Below are positions 11,768 to 25,000 of a stretch of 64,000 nucleotides of DNA, piece by piece (position 1 is the first letter of the stretch; every line of letters starts with the position of its first letter). The translations under genes and the position numbers were made by a program. The stretch comes from Clitopilus passeckerianus. Taxonomy: Eukaryota; Basidiomycota; Agaricomycetes; Agaricales; Entolomataceae. Location: assembly GCA_944990035.1 (NCBI GenBank), contig CALYLX010000057.1:124001-188000 (forward strand), given 5' to 3'. Under the pieces are notes generated by a model. The model did not search any database. It worked only from the letters and a program-made list of their open reading frames with translations, and had not been told where the DNA came from.

Positions 11768-14436
11768 ATGGACAGCGACAAGGGCCAGGATGAGAGCGTA
11801 CTCATCGCCGCAAGTGCTCTCGATGACATGAGGAAGGGCGCCCAACAACCGAACGCCAGCGGTCAAGGTGTGTTCTGCTACGCCAAATTCTTTGATCGAG
11901 AGCTAATGCTTAAAACTTTTAAGCTGCAGCGGCCTGCTACTCTGAAGGCTTCGTTGGCCGTGTTACCGGTATACCGCTCGTGAATTCGGCTCTGCGGGTA
12001 TATGAACAAGGAAAGGCGTCGTCGAGAGTCGTAAAGGTGTGTATCGTAACCATCCGTCAGGTTTCTGCTCAGTTTGGACTAAGCCGAATTGTACAGTATG
12101 GCGCTCAAATGGTCGAATCTGGGGTAAGGTCGATATCAAAACCTGTTATCAACCGACTTCCAGTCGACGTCAACCAACTGGACGAGTTTGCCTGCCGCCA
12201 ATTGGATCGAGTGAGTTACTCATTCTGCTTGGAGATCACAAACGTGCGATTGGCTAGCGAGACAGCGAGGAACTTCCGTCGCTTGGTGATCTTGACCCAC
12301 CTGTCAGTCGCCGACATCATGTCGGTGCAGGCGTCTCGCAAGCCATGTCGCTGTCCATTACTATTCATCCTCAGAGGTTCTGACTATTCCTTCCGCAGTT
12401 TGATAGATATCGGAGACCGTCAAACGCAGATGCACCAACATCACCATCACCTGCTTCGCCTTCACCTACCCCGACATCAAGCCATGCTGACAACACCATC
12501 TCACCACCGACATCACCAAGTACCTCCCCGGATCGTGGTCGTTCAGTCAACGGAAAGGGAAAATCGCAAGAAACCGAGGAGGAGGAATCATCTGCCACTA
12601 TCAGAGAAAAGCCAAAACGGCGAGGTTCAAGCTGGTTGAATGGTATGCATGAACGAAACCGGTCAAAAATTGTTTTCTGACTCTATTCCCCAGCTCGTTC
12701 TCCGTTTGCAGGGCCTTCGCCTCCTCCACCCTCAGACGGCAACAAGGATACTCCAGATCCAGGCCAACCTCCTCCCAGCAACGACCGACAAGTAGCACAA
12801 CGTAGTCGATGGCAGACTATGCTACTTGAAGCGGGAGGTCTCAGCGCTGCTCTGAGCGAAGAAAGTATGAGAAGGCTGAAGTATTGCCTGGAATGGTTGA
12901 TGGTTCGTATTTCTAGCCCACTATATGCACATATATTCACATCTTCTCTTCAGTTTGCGACATCTCATATCGATGGCCAGATCCTCATTCTCCGCGACTT
13001 CATTGCTTCCCTCCAACCCCTTCCGCCAGGGCAGGAGCGCCCCAATGGTCGTCCTGCCGTCTCACCTCAGCATCTCAAAACATTAACAGCTGCACGTCGA
13101 GATATTGTCCACACTGTCCGGCAAGTTGTGGACGTCGTCAGTCGCTATGCTGGCGGTGCTCTCCCCGAGCCTGCACGTGCGCATGTACGCGGCTTTATCC
13201 TCCAACTTCCCCAACGTTGGGCGAAGAAAGCTAGATCTGGGCCTGGTCGTGATGACGACCTCGAGCTAGATCGCGTGGGCGGAGCTGGCGACAAGGAGTC
13301 GAGTAAAGAGAAGGAACGAGAGCGGGAGAGCGTAGCAGCAGCAGCTACTGGCGGTGGTGCTGTGAGACGTGGAAGGCGTGCTGGGCATAGGGAGCGAGGT
13401 GCTGGGAACCCTTCCAATCCGCCTTCAAGGGCCTCAAGTCCCCTGGGTCGGCGTACGCACTCTCGTCACCAGTCTGGTCAGCACCAGCAGGGTGCCGAGG
13501 GCGAAGCTGGTGCCAGCACCAACGGGGAGGCAGTGTCTGCGAATACGGCAATTGTTGCTGCGCAGAAGATTCTTACGCTTGCCACTGAGAGTTTGGATAT
13601 GATGAGGGGTGTTACTGGTGTCGTGAAGGATAGTTTGGATAGAGCTGATGCGTACGTACTCTCGTCTATCTGTTGTTGTAAACGCATGCTCATGTCCGTT
13701 TCTCTACTTTTCCAGTTGGGTAGGAAGATTCCGTGCCGTTGGCATTGAACGTGGAAGGTCAGCGTCCCAATCTGGTGAACTTGAAGAACCTACTTCACCT
13801 ACCTCACCTCAATTCTCCTCGACTGCGACTGCCTTTGGAAAGCACCGGCATACCCGCAACACCTCCGACCTGTCCGAGCTTGATGAGCTTGACCTCACCC
13901 ACAGTCTCCACCGGCGTAGAAGAGCAGGGAGCATCGACTCCGACATCGACATGCCTCCTAGCCCATTCTTTGGTGGCTCTTCAACGTCTTTCTCAAGCTC
14001 GAATGGGAGCAGCATCCCCTCCACACCTGGCGCCAGCTTCGTCATGCCATCCAACTACCATCACCAAGGGGCTTATGGCGGTGGATACGCCACGGGTATT
14101 CCAGGCTCTGGTGCAAGTGTGATGTATGCTCCTGTGAACGGCGGAGGTGGTGTATACGGTGCTGTACCTACAAATGCACCCTCGCCTGGAGCGAGCGGGC
14201 TGGGACTCGGGTTTGGAGGCATGACCCTCGATAGCCGGGGTGGAAGTGTCACCAGCACACCTAGGAGCGTCGTAAGAGACCTAGAGGAAGAGAGGGCGGC
14301 GGAGAATGTCAAGGTTGAGGAGGTCACGAACCTGAAGGAGGTGAAGGGCGGCGAGCTGAAGGTGGTTGGGATGGAAGTCGAGGATGAGGAGGATGCGACT
14401 GGGGTTGGGGTTGGAAAGATGGATGTTGATGCTTGA
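11768..14436 (+). CDS. OPI1: Opi1-type transcriptional regulator of phospholipid synthesis
   Basis: Seven exons (11768-11867, 11924-12036, 12097-12210, 12399-12642, 12694-12902, 12954-13651, 13716-14436) join in phase into 732 residues. The Opi1 domain shows as VTGIPLVNSALRVYEQGKAS, then YGAQMVESGVRSISKPVIN and NQLDEFACRQLD in the first 110 residues, and continues in RRLKYCLEWLMFATSHIDGQ and the SHIDGQILILRDF helix. In yeast, Opi1 represses inositol/choline-responsive genes and is held at the endoplasmic reticulum by phosphatidic acid; the basidiomycete protein is presumed to work similarly. The middle and C-terminus are low-complexity (Ser/Pro, Lys/Arg/Glu-rich, Gly-rich) and typical of the fungal homologues. 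The ATG gives MDSDKGQDESVLIAASALDD, the conserved N-terminus. All splice phases are consistent and no frame damage is seen. Confidence 0.88.
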
Positions 14437-14848
14437 TTCCTTGGGGTTGACGCTGATTTTCTCGACCGCTACCCCGTTTACTTATTTGATGGACTCGTTT
14501 GGGTACCACATATACGCCGTTTCTTTTCCATACCCACTTCTCGAGCCCGTCCTTCTTCACCTCTACACTCGTACCTACATATCTGGCTCATGCTTGTACC
14601 GGACCTTGTTTCGTTTGGTTCATGTATGTATTATTTTTCGATTTCCGTTGACGTGTTATATATTGAGGCTTCGTATATATTCTTTGGTCTCTTTCGTGCC
14701 GTCTGCAACACCCTCCTTTCATTACTTAGCTGCATTGGGATCTATAGCATTACAATATCTGACACGAGAGCCACATACATCTATTTGGGCGTAGCGCGCC
14801 AGCACGGAACAGCCACGTCTTCCTTGCCTTAGCTCTTTATCTTTACCT
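14437..14848. other. spacer between Opi1 and the A1 gene
   Basis: T/C-rich 3' region of Opi1 followed by the presumed promoter of the gene at 14849. The short open frames here have no recognisable product. Confidence 0.4.
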
Positions 14849-16882
14849 ATGGCTTACAGCTCAAGAAATCCTGAAATCGATAGCGGAGACAGGCGATGCT
14901 CTGTTTTCTGCAACACGTACCACACTCAAAGCGGGATAGTGGTTCTGCCTACCCATACCATAAACCTGAGCTTCGAGAGGGGAAGCCACGAATGGTTCTC
15001 TGCTGCTCGATTGATCATAATCACAGACATAAGTGACCCATTTGAAAGCATAATATGTGAAGAAATGGTACGTATTGCTATCACTGATTTCCCTGTTCAG
15101 ACTCTCTAACGTGTTGTTGCCTACTGTATAATCAGATCATGAGCGATTGGCCGAGGCCTCTGCGTGACGTTGAACGACTCCTTCTCAAGCAGAACCGAAC
15201 GATTTCGACGACGCCTTCCATCCGGAATCGTTATGAGGATCATCGACTACAGATACAGCGAGGCTTGCCCGCAGCCAATGCAGGGCCTGTAGCAACCATC
15301 GTGCTACAGCTCACCCATTCGATGTTGCCATATTTCCACCCAACCAGGCTCTACTATGTTCTCGAGCACATGGGGCCTGTAGATATCAGGGGAGGGCCTG
15401 GAAGGATAGACGGAGATCCTATTATTCTGTATGACCGCACCTTTGCGGTTAATGCTGAGCATCGTTCCAGGTTTATCAAGCTGACTGGGGGCCGAATCAG
15501 TGACGACGCCGAGATTGACCAATCAATGGTACGGCAACACCTTGGGTATCATGTCCAGGTGCTTCCTCTTCATCCAATTCAACCTCCTCGGCAGCCGACG
15601 CTGCCGCCTTTCATCATTCGCTCTATTGTTGATTATGCGAGTCATTGGGTGTGGAACTCGGCCTGGACTAAAACAATTCTCTCCTGCGCACTCGTCAATA
15701 AATCTTGGCTACAAGTTCTTGATATCTTTTGGGAACGCGTCAAACTTGGATTAAGCGTACCCAACATCAGAGGTCTCACCCGTAGTCTCGAAGTACGACC
15801 TCAGAATGCCCGTTACGTTACATGCTTCAATATGCGCCATCTGCCCCGTATCCACCCTTTCGCCGACGACGATCTCGAAGAAGGCAACGAGATTGACTTG
15901 ATTGCATCCAGGGCGATTTTGCCTGCATTCTTCCGCTCAGCAACCTCGCTGTATACCATTGCAATCCCTGTTTCATTGTTCGAGGTGTGTAAGCAGGAGT
16001 TGGCACTTCTTGATCATGTTCAGGATTTTCAACTATCTCGATGGGTCTGCGAGGAATCTGACCCCCATTGTACATTCTTCAAAAGTGCAATTTTCATACC
16101 GGACGTGCTCCGAGTGACTCGGGGATGGAAAACCTTAAGAACGCTAAGAATGCAATCCTGGGGTCCTCAGGCTGATGACTCGTAAGTTTTGAAGGACACC
16201 AGTCCCGGTTCTAGCTCACACAATTCTGCCATTTAGTGATTACATTTCCACAGCAGAATCTACGGACTTACAGGCTCCCGAACCAGTCCGCTACTCATTG
16301 GAAGCACTAGTTATATGCAATATCAAAATCCATGGCAATGACCTCCATCAGATAGTCTCAAACTCAGGGTGCACACTCTCCTCCGTCTTCCTTAATTCTA
16401 TCACCCTATCCAGATGCCAACTCTCCGCCTTTCTTCTCCAGGTCTGCTCTTGCTTGGAGAAACTCGAGATTCACGAAACGTCCATAACTTCCAGCAACGA
16501 CTCAGACGAAGAACCCATCCTCGATGTACTCATCTCGCAATTGATAAGACTGAAGGAGGCCAAAATATCCCAGCCCCTTATCCCAATTTTCACAAACAAT
16601 GGGATCGCCAGAAAGCAGTCGCCTACACAAGGTGGGGTTCTGGAATTGTGCGATTATCCTAGTACTGCGATACAGGGAACAGCCGGCGAAATGAGCTTAG
16701 CAAAGGCCTTGGAGGAAGGGAAATGGGAGGAGATACGCCTGAGGTTTACTCGGGAAGATTACGCTCACTATGTTCTTGATGGTGCAGATATGGATGTGTT
16801 TCAATGGCAAATCGCAGAACTACAGACTATTGCAGAAAGAAAGGGCACTCTTTTTACGCTATTGGATCTCTGGCTTCAGTAA
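14849..16882 (+). CDS. F-box-like protein with two N-terminal beta-rich segments (copy A1)
   Basis: Three exons (14849-15067, 15136-16181, 16237-16882) join in phase to 636 residues. Segment 1 (residues about 30-70) reads LPTHTINLSFERG...AARLIII. A basic linker follows (IMSDWPRPLRDVERLL). Segment 2 (about 125-220) holds VATIVLQLTHSMLPY, DRTFAVNAEHRSRFIKLTGG and LGYHVQVLPLHP. An F-box-like stretch follows: LPPFIIRSIVDYASHW ... ILSCALVNKSWLQVL. The rest is leucine-rich with SLEALVICNIKIHGNDL-type repeats. I know no named family. By analogy with F-box/LRR proteins it could be a substrate adaptor of an SCF ubiquitin ligase, but that is inference. It is in tandem with A2, same strand, same intron positions and phases, so it arose by local duplication. 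Coding frame intact. Confidence 0.7.
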
Positions 16883-17163
16883 TTTCCTTGTGTTCGCCCT
16901 TGTCATCTCTTATGGAGGAATTTGCCCTTGATACCCCTGCTTATCGATCCATCTATTTCAATACCTAGATAAAATACTTACTTACACACCTCTCACCACT
17001 CAGCTGTATATTCGTATTTGTTTTATGTATTGGACCCTGTATACGCATGGCTATTGACATGCATCAGTCTTAAATTATCTCAAGTGCTGGACAGCCACAT
17101 TGCCTTCCTTTCCAAACGGCTGCCACGTCTGCGCACATTGGCTTACGCGTCAGGAAATATCGA

Positions 17164-19119
17164 ATGGACAGTGGACACGACAAGAAATTCTGGATCTTCC
17201 AGAATATATACCGTGGTCAAGGAGAGGCAGTACTTCTGCCTACACATAGCATTGTGCTTAGCTTTGAAGGAGGAATTCACCGGTGGTTCACTGCAGCTCG
17301 TTTGATCATCGTTATGGCTCCGAATGACCCAAACGAGCGCGTAATGCGAGAAATGGTACCTCCTCTCATAACTGCTCGTGTTATTTGAATGATTTCTGAT
17401 TTCATATCAGATCATGAGTGATTGGCCGCGACCTCAGCTTGACGTCGAACGACCCTTCTCTAGGCAAAATCCAATGAAGGCGATCCATTCTACCCGGAGT
17501 CGCTACAGAAACCATCGACGACAGGTGGAGGAGGATTTTAGGGCGAAAACTGGGGCTGTGGCAACTATCGTGCTTCAGCTCGTCCGGTCGAAACTGCCTG
17601 GATTTTACGCATCCCAAAGCTGCTATATTCTCAAACCTCTTCCGGAGCGGGGTGCTAAAGAAGGGCCACCCACCATCCTGTATGAGCACACCGTCCGAAT
17701 TGACGATCATCATAGCTCTAGGTTTATTAGGCTGACTTGCGAGGAAGCCGGCGTCAGAGATAGCGACGACGAGGACGACGATCTACTGGCGTTGCCGCTG
17801 AATCTTGGATACCATTTTCGGGTACTCCCTGTCAAGCCACTACATCCATCTAGGAAGCCGACGTTGCCACCTTCGACTGTGCGCTTGATTGTCGATTATG
17901 CGAGCAATTGGGAAGGCGACCCTGCCTGGGCTAAAACCATTCTTTCCTGTGCACTCGTTAACAAATCTTGGCTTCACACACTTGCTATCTACTGGGAACG
18001 CGTCGGAGCGGGAAAAATACGCATCGATAATCTCCGAGGGCTGATCCACAGCCTTGAACTTCAACCTCATTATGTCTCTCACCTCACCACCTTCCACATT
18101 TTCCAAACGCTCATTCCCGGAGACCATACACAAGAAATAGGTGAATACAATCAGATCACATCCACCGTCACATTACCCGCCTTCTTCCGCTCAGCCGTTT
18201 TGTTGAAGTCAATCGCGATTACATTCGAATTTCTCGACGGATCCAAGAAGGAACTTGCTACACTCAAGCACGTACGGTCTTTGCACTTGACGCGACGAAT
18301 ATATGTTACCCCGGGCGGGAGATTCCTGCCCATTTCCTTTCTTTCTATTCGAGACGTCCTTGCAGTAATCACGGAGTGGGAAAGCCTAAAAAAGTTGGAA
18401 GTTTACGCATGGGGCGATAATAACCCGTATGTGGGATACAACCCCAGTCTACATCTAAGCTAACAAAACCGTGCCCTTCTAGCATGGATGCTCCACCGAG
18501 ACAACCTCCCGAGATACACTTACCAGTCAGCTACTCGTTGGAGGAGTTGTTCTTATTCAACATGGACGTCTCAATCAGCGAGCTGCTCGCCATGACATCC
18601 ATCTCACGACACACTCTTACCACCGTTCAAATTCGGTCTATCAGCTTATCGAACGCGGAATTCACTACGTTCTTTCTCCACCTCCGCAGTTGCGTCGAAA
18701 GGCTCGAGATCTATGATATCACCGTCACACCCAACGGCGATCTCGACGAGCCTGAGGAACCCGCTTTTGATGCCGCAATTTCGCAAATGACCAGGTTGAA
18801 AAAGGTCATCATGTCCAGGCCACTTATCTCGAACAATGGAATTTCTAGAATGCGAAGATCTTCCTTGGCAGGTCTCCTAGAGATCCCCAAGTACTCAACG
18901 AGCAATATGTGTGAAACGGCCCACGAAATTAGCCTATCCAAGGCTATCGAGCAGGGAAGCTGGAGAGAGATACGCGTACAATTGTCCCGAGAGGATCATG
19001 CTCACTACATTACTACGGCTACGAGTGGCACTGAGAGCCAGCTCCGGTCAGAGATCCACGAAGCGACGAGTATTGCGAAACAGAAGGGGACCGATCTATC
19101 GGTGCATTGGGTTGGATAA
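17164..19119 (+). CDS. F-box-like protein with two N-terminal beta-rich segments (copy A2)
   Basis: Three exons (17164-17355, 17411-18426, 18483-19119) join in phase to 614 residues. It is a paralogue of A1 across its length: LPTHSIVLSFEGG...AARLIIV, IMSDWPRPQLDVERPF, VATIVLQLVRSKLPGF, RIDDHHSSRFIRLT, LGYHFRVLPVKP, then the F-box-like LPPSTVRLIVDYASNW...ILSCALVNKSW, and a leucine-rich C-terminus with YSLEELFLFNMDVS. An acidic insertion (DSDDEDDD) lies in segment 2. Both introns fall at the same places as in A1. The start is the ATG aligned with residue 11 of A1; an upstream start is possible. The frame is intact. Function unknown. Confidence 0.7.
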
Positions 19120-20664
19120 TACGCTAGACTCCAGGTAACCTCTTGTAACGATGTTGAGTGTAGAGAATATATTTAGTATAAGTTCTGAGCTCAGCCCCGG
19201 AAAATAGCGTGGATGTGTGGTCGCGATTTGGCCTGAATGGCTTGCTGATAGGTTCCAGTTGTAGGTAAGGTCCGACTCTCAGGCGGAGAGTTGGAGCTGA
19301 TTGGGAAGCATTTGGTCGTGTTTGGTTTACAAGGACTTTAGCTTACGTCAACAGTCTGACCTTCAAGCCTTCCTGAAAACCGCAAACTTAAAGTCGACTT
19401 GTTGCCCAGATTCCACAACTGCAAGCGTCGGGCTCTGCCGCCCTGATTCATACTGGAAGAGTCGCTCTGATAAATCCTATTCTCTGTCATGCAATGCCGT
19501 CTTTCTTGGTCCTATAAATTAGGGCTATGATGCTGCAACCTTGAAAAGCTTCTCTCTACGCCACTTGGAGGCCGTTGGCAGGTCCGTTTGTTCATAACGT
19601 ATGAATCAATGCAGCTCAACGGAAGCTTTATACTACGCAGGCTGAAAAGGGACCCTCACAGACGGAAATGCGCTGCAAGTCGAGGTCCTACATCAGTCGC
19701 CTTTGCCTTGAAACTTTGGTCCGTATGGTCATGGATCCATTGTGGACCAGTCTTCTGCCACGTTGCCCATTGATGTGACATCTCGTTGCTTCAACACCAT
19801 CAACACCTCTCAGGAGGGCAGCTTGTCCCCGAAGTCATTGCAGGTTCGTCGATTTCCTTTCGCGTATTTTCCGAAGTTTGTTCTAACGGCTGCGACCTCA
19901 AGGTCATCCACCTCTCGAGCCGCTACTCCCTGCTCCTCACCTAGGCCTCACCTCACACGTGAAACGCTCGCTCCCAAACCGGATCCTCCCTAAACCTCTC
20001 GTCTGCAGAGTTATACGTTTCCCTGGTAGCCGAGGGCTACCCTAGCTGGTTCATTGCCTATATCAACGCCTCATGGATCTGTGGGTGCAATTGCACCCTG
20101 CGAGCGTCCCCTGCATGGCGCTGCTCTACCTCTCACAACACCAGCTCGGCGAAATGCTGCGTATCCAAGCCAACATATTGGGCATGCCCCTCACGTTGAG
20201 AATGGCTTTCCTCTCCCTTTGCCGCCATCACGGACCTGACAGACGGAATGGGAGCTGCTGGGACAGGAATGGTGGATACGCTCCAGGGCTCGTCGTACGC
20301 TCAACGCTATGGCCTCGACCCTTGGCCCACAAGCAATCGGGAAAGCTAGGCTTCAGCGGTGTCGTCATAAGGGGAGGAAAATCGAGCAGGGTATCTTGTT
20401 CTCGTCGTTGTCGGGATAGTATGCCAATGGACGTTTTGTTTTGACATTCTTCAGGTTCCTCGTCCTCTCTTTCGGACATCGATTTCATCACACCGCCTTT
20501 CACTGTTTTTCCGATGCGTACTAGTCTCGAAGTTGGTTATCTTTCTATATTATCCCGATAATTTAAATCTCAAGTGCACCTTTCCTTCTATGACATCCAT
20601 CTTATTCCTTACGCCGGTTTCTGTTGATATGCCGCAATCATTTGTGAAGTACGATCGGATTTCC
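19120..20664. other. gene-poor region between A2 and the B gene
   Basis: About 1.5 kb. Open frames near 19742-19993 and 20054-20444 overlap in several frames; one reads SLVAEGYPSWFIAYINASW and another GMGAAGTGMVDTLQGSS. I cannot link them into a gene or family. They may be remnants of an old gene. Confidence 0.35.
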
Positions 20665-21717
20665 TCATAAACCCTTGCATTCCCGACCCCTTATTACCTC
20701 AAAATCAGAACCTCTCTTCCTTGCCATTCCCTCCCAATTTTTCTCCATATCTTGAGTGAAGTGGTTCGAGGACTCCGGTATGTGTATCACCACGTGTCCC
20801 CACCCCAGGTTTTGGTCGACACCGGCCTTAACGAGCTGTGTGGGTTTCAACCGGATTTCCTCCGTGAGCGCCTTTGCGTCCCATTTCGTGTTGTTGGCCC
20901 TTTGCGCTGGCACATCGACCGTGATAGAACAACATGGTTCAGTGCTGCAGCCAACGAAATGCCGGTGATCAGGGCAGCTTTGCTTTGCTGATAAGCATGC
21001 TGGGGTAACGACATTATCGGTAACGACGAGCTTCGTGAGGTTGCGCTTATGAGAAATGACTGAGTCGATGGCAAGGTTGCCTGTGTTGTCTGGGGCTACT
21101 TGACACCGTGTAACCTGAAGTTTCATCAGGCTAGGACCGACATTTGATAGGATTCCTAAGAGGTCGCCGTTCGTTAATCCAGTGACCTCGTGAAGACAAA
21201 GGAGTTGAAGTGAGGATTTAGAGGATGCCAAGATCGCTGAGGTCTGTATTGGCGTAAATTTACCACCACTGAGGCGGAGTTCGGTGAGCGAGAATCGGGG
21301 CATTTTACGCTTCTATAGGCTCAAAATCATCTGAGCAGGTTTTGGAAGCCAGGAATCATACGTAGCTTAGGCGTCTCCTCTCGTTTAGACCTAATATAAC
21401 AGCTGTTTGATAATAAATTATCACCATCAAAGTAGGACCCACGGTGCAGCACCAATCCGGAGAACTCGTAGGTTCCTCTCGATCTCGGTAGGATGGGCCT
21501 CAAACTGTGATATTTCCAGTTTTGTTAAAGCCGACCATCCGTACAACGTGTCGTATAGCTCAGGAAAGACTTGAGGCTTCTCGTATTCCCGACAAGCTAT
21601 CATTAGCCGAAATGTTTCCATCTGGGTAAGCTTTGATACCTGTTCTGCGATACGATCAAAAAGCACATATGGGACTGCCATATGCGATATGCTAGTCGCT
21701 ATAGAAAATATTTGCGA

Positions 21718-21725
21718 GTATAATT
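21718..21725. repeat. target-site duplication, left copy
   Basis: GTATAATT directly before the left inverted repeat. The identical octamer directly follows the right inverted repeat at 27659-27666. Confidence 0.9.
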
Positions 21726-21754
21726 GGCACTTTAACTATAGTTGGGGGTTCGCG
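21726..21754 (+). repeat. left terminal inverted repeat
   Basis: Starts GGCACTTTAACTATAG and ends GGGGTTCGCG. Relative to the right end it differs at four positions, all transitions to A or T here. An AT-rich block of TTAA/ATTA repeats follows at 21768-21785. Confidence 0.85.
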
Positions 21755-22028
21755 AAGCGTTTCGAAAAAATTAATTAATTAATTGCCGATGGAGCGAGGG
21801 AGAACGGAAATTAATTGATGAGGTACATGTACTACCGTATCGTAGCAACCACCAGCCCGACGAGACCAAAGAAATCGGCAGGAAATCAGTGAACGGGTAG
21901 CCTTACCAAAGAAAAGTATTGATTATATTGCAATTGAGTATCGGAATGCGTTTCGTAGACTGCAAAATGTTTTCCGAGTCAGAATTAGCACTTGAACACC
22001 TACACAGACAGAAATATCAAACATACCT

Positions 22029-25000
22029 TCATGAACCGCTTGCACTGGAGCCAGCAAAGTTTGGACAGTAGTGTTCTCCGCCTCTCCCCTTACATTTGTC
22101 TCCGCCACAGCAAAGACAAGTTCGGGGCTTGCGGTACATCACCCGTGATAGGCCCAAGTTTGGACCTGGATGAAAATCACTTGGTTGAGCCCGTTTCTTC
22201 CCCTTGTCACGAGAGCCTGAGGATGCTGACCCTGCAGCCACTGGCAGGGTTTGTTGGAAACGGTGCGCTGAAGAATTCTTGAACACAAGTGCAGTCGGAG
22301 CCTGACTACCAGTGCTGCTTCTAGGTCCACTCTGCTCTGCCGGTGGGTTGGATGTATTGATCATTGTCCAGTCAGCGGGTATAGCTGGACGTGGTAGCGG
22401 GAGAGCCGTGATTTGAGCAGCAACCAGAGTACGCTCAGCAATTGGGATAGGTGGGATAGCAGAGCGGTCTGGAGTAAGATTAGAGGCAACTTGCTGGAAT
22501 GTAGCACGATAGGGTTCGAAGCTGTTCTTCTCATTTCTTGTTTCCAACCATGATTTATAGAAGTTCTTCAAGTGTTCAGGAAGCTAATGGAACAAATATG
22601 GAGCACTTAGTTAGTACTATCAACGTATGTTCAAGTACTACATAGACATACCTTGTAGAACACTTTTACTCCGTCAGATTTTGCAGACCATTGAGCGGTC
22701 AATGTTATCCAATTTGGCTTTAAACCATGTGTAAAGGGACCATCCGGCCTGAGGAACTCTCTGAACAAAGCACGTTCCTCTTGGGTGTGGACGGGGAGAA
22801 CAGCAAACCGAGTTTCTTGTTGTATAGCAAGGTTATAGTGGCGGATTTTGTTGTCTTTGGCATGCTGAACGGAAAAGCTGTCCATACCAAGGGTTTGTTT
22901 GGAAGCAGGAGACAGAGGAAGAATACCAAAGGTCTCCCGGGATGGTCGGTAGTTAGTACCGTTGACCCACCCAACAAGAGAAGGTTCCAGGGTAGTTGGG
23001 TCAAACATGTCTCGAGTAACATCGATAAGGTCTGCAAGGTGGTTCCGAGTCCAGATATCAAATGATCCTTGAAACGGCTTTCCTGTGCGGTTTAGAGTCC
23101 CAACCTAAGTAGTTTAGAATGCCACTGTACTAAGCTTGTAAGGATAACAGTACTTACTACAAGGTTGTGATGACTGCAGTAATCACGAAGGAGGTTGGCT
23201 GCAAACTGCGGTGAGGCACAATATGAGCCAAAGCGCCTTGCTATGTTCTGGTGCACCCCACCCTCAACTCCATTTGTGCCCCGAAGACAGTGATAGAGTT
23301 GAAGACCAAACTTGTCTTTGCGATCGGGAGTGTAGAGTTTGACTCCACATGGGTCAGAATAGTAACCCGCATGGATGTTCTCAAGGATGTTCTTTGCCTT
23401 CAAGAATGATGCTTCATTGAAAAGTGGCTGACTGGTTGTCGCATCAACAAGTGGTCCATAGGTACGGATGACCTGTGCAACTCGAGGAGCTAGAACATCG
23501 GCCCGGGGACAAACCGTCGAACACGCTTCCAGACCCAGTTGGACTTCCAGAGAACCATCTGATCCCAGGTGATACCTTGAGTAGCTAAGAACCGCTCTAC
23601 TGCAGCCTTATCCTCTGGGTCCGGAATGAAAATAGCATCACGAAGAGCCCGGGCAAAGGCATGACGCAGACCATGAGTTCGTGAAATCTTGAACTGATCC
23701 ATAAGATGCCAAATGTCCCCGAGCACTCGTGAGCGTAACTCTGGGTCTGAGTAGAGACCAGAGACGGTAGCTGCAGTAGTGGCAAGGGCAGCCGGGATGT
23801 ATTTGTCTGCCAGAGACATTGCTGCAGGATCAGCAGCTGATGATGCTGTCAACTGCTCGGTCTCCGCATCGTGGCTGATCAATGCTGGCCATTGAAGCCG
23901 CTCAATATCATCCATACTCTCCTCCTCAGATAATAAGGAGGGATCAGGATGGGGCTCAATACCTTCAATAGGATCAGAGTAGGGATCATGGTTGGGAGTG
24001 TAAGGGTGGGGTGGAAGGGGGCAGCGGGGTAAATCACGAACAGGTGCAATACCAAGTGCTATTTGAACATCCCGCATATCACAGAGCATCCGGTAAGGAA
24101 GAGGCTGAGCCACTTCAGAGATAGCTGTGTCCGCTTTCGAGGGTAATAGGGCACCTCGGACCAGGTATGCAGGTTGGATAATGGCCGTAATATTGATGAG
24201 AGTGCGGGTGCGGGTGACGTTCACACCATTGTGCTTCTTGACGCTTGCACGATCTGGTGCAACGTAGCCAATGGCCACAACAGAAGAGCCATCCCGTGAG
24301 AGCAACTTCACCTGAGTGCCAGGAGGGGTGTCAAGGGATATGGGACGCTGTGAGGCCACACTGGTGATGTGCTCTTGGAGGGTCCAGGTTGCATATCCGT
24401 CAAGGCTTGCATACCGAATTGCATCACTGGATAGTTCATCCTCAACCCAGGCTGTACTAATGCGAACAGTTTCATTCTTGGAAATGTATCGCTTCAACAG
24501 AACGCCAACAAGATCCTGCAGAGAGGTGTTGGATCTTTGAGTCAGGTTGCGTTCATGGGCCATAGCGCCAAGCTCAATGGCTCCAGAAAATGGAGGGATG
24601 TCACGTTTTGTGTCAAACCCACAGTTTTTGAAAAGCCGGGTGAAGTCAGCTTTAATATGGACACCGTATTTTCGGATCCGAGGGCTTGAAGCAAGGCCAG
24701 CAAGGCTGAGGAGGGTTGAGGTATCCAGTGGCTGTAAGAGGAAGTTTTGAAAGCTATAAAGTATTTAATTGATGAACATAGTTGCAGTCAATGCAGCTTA
24801 CACAAATAAGATAAATCTTCTTATCCACAACAAGTGTAACAACGGCAACGTAACCCTGGATTCCTTCATCGACCGGCCATTCCATGTCCATCCCCACATC
24901 AAAGTATTCTCCATCTCCAAGCCGACTAACCTGCTCCATTACGAGATTCATCTGGAAGGTGATCTGGAATGATGACTCCAGAATAACGATTGTCCAGTCC

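Noticed and set aside
12371..12598. Minus-strand acidic open frame in Opi1 exon 4
   Set aside because: Antisense of a Pro/Ser-rich exon; no motif or splice support.
13145..13417. Minus-strand open frame inside the Opi1 gene
   Set aside because: Antisense shadow of the Ser/Arg-rich coding part of Opi1; codon-biased sequence on the other strand explains it.
13733..14122. Second plus-strand open frame overlapping Opi1 exon 7
   Set aside because: Out of frame with the spliced Opi1 product, which has consistent phases and the known domain.
21768..21785. TTAATTAATTAATTAATT run as an origin or regulatory repeat
   Set aside because: A short simple AT repeat within a transposon end; nothing beyond composition supports a function.
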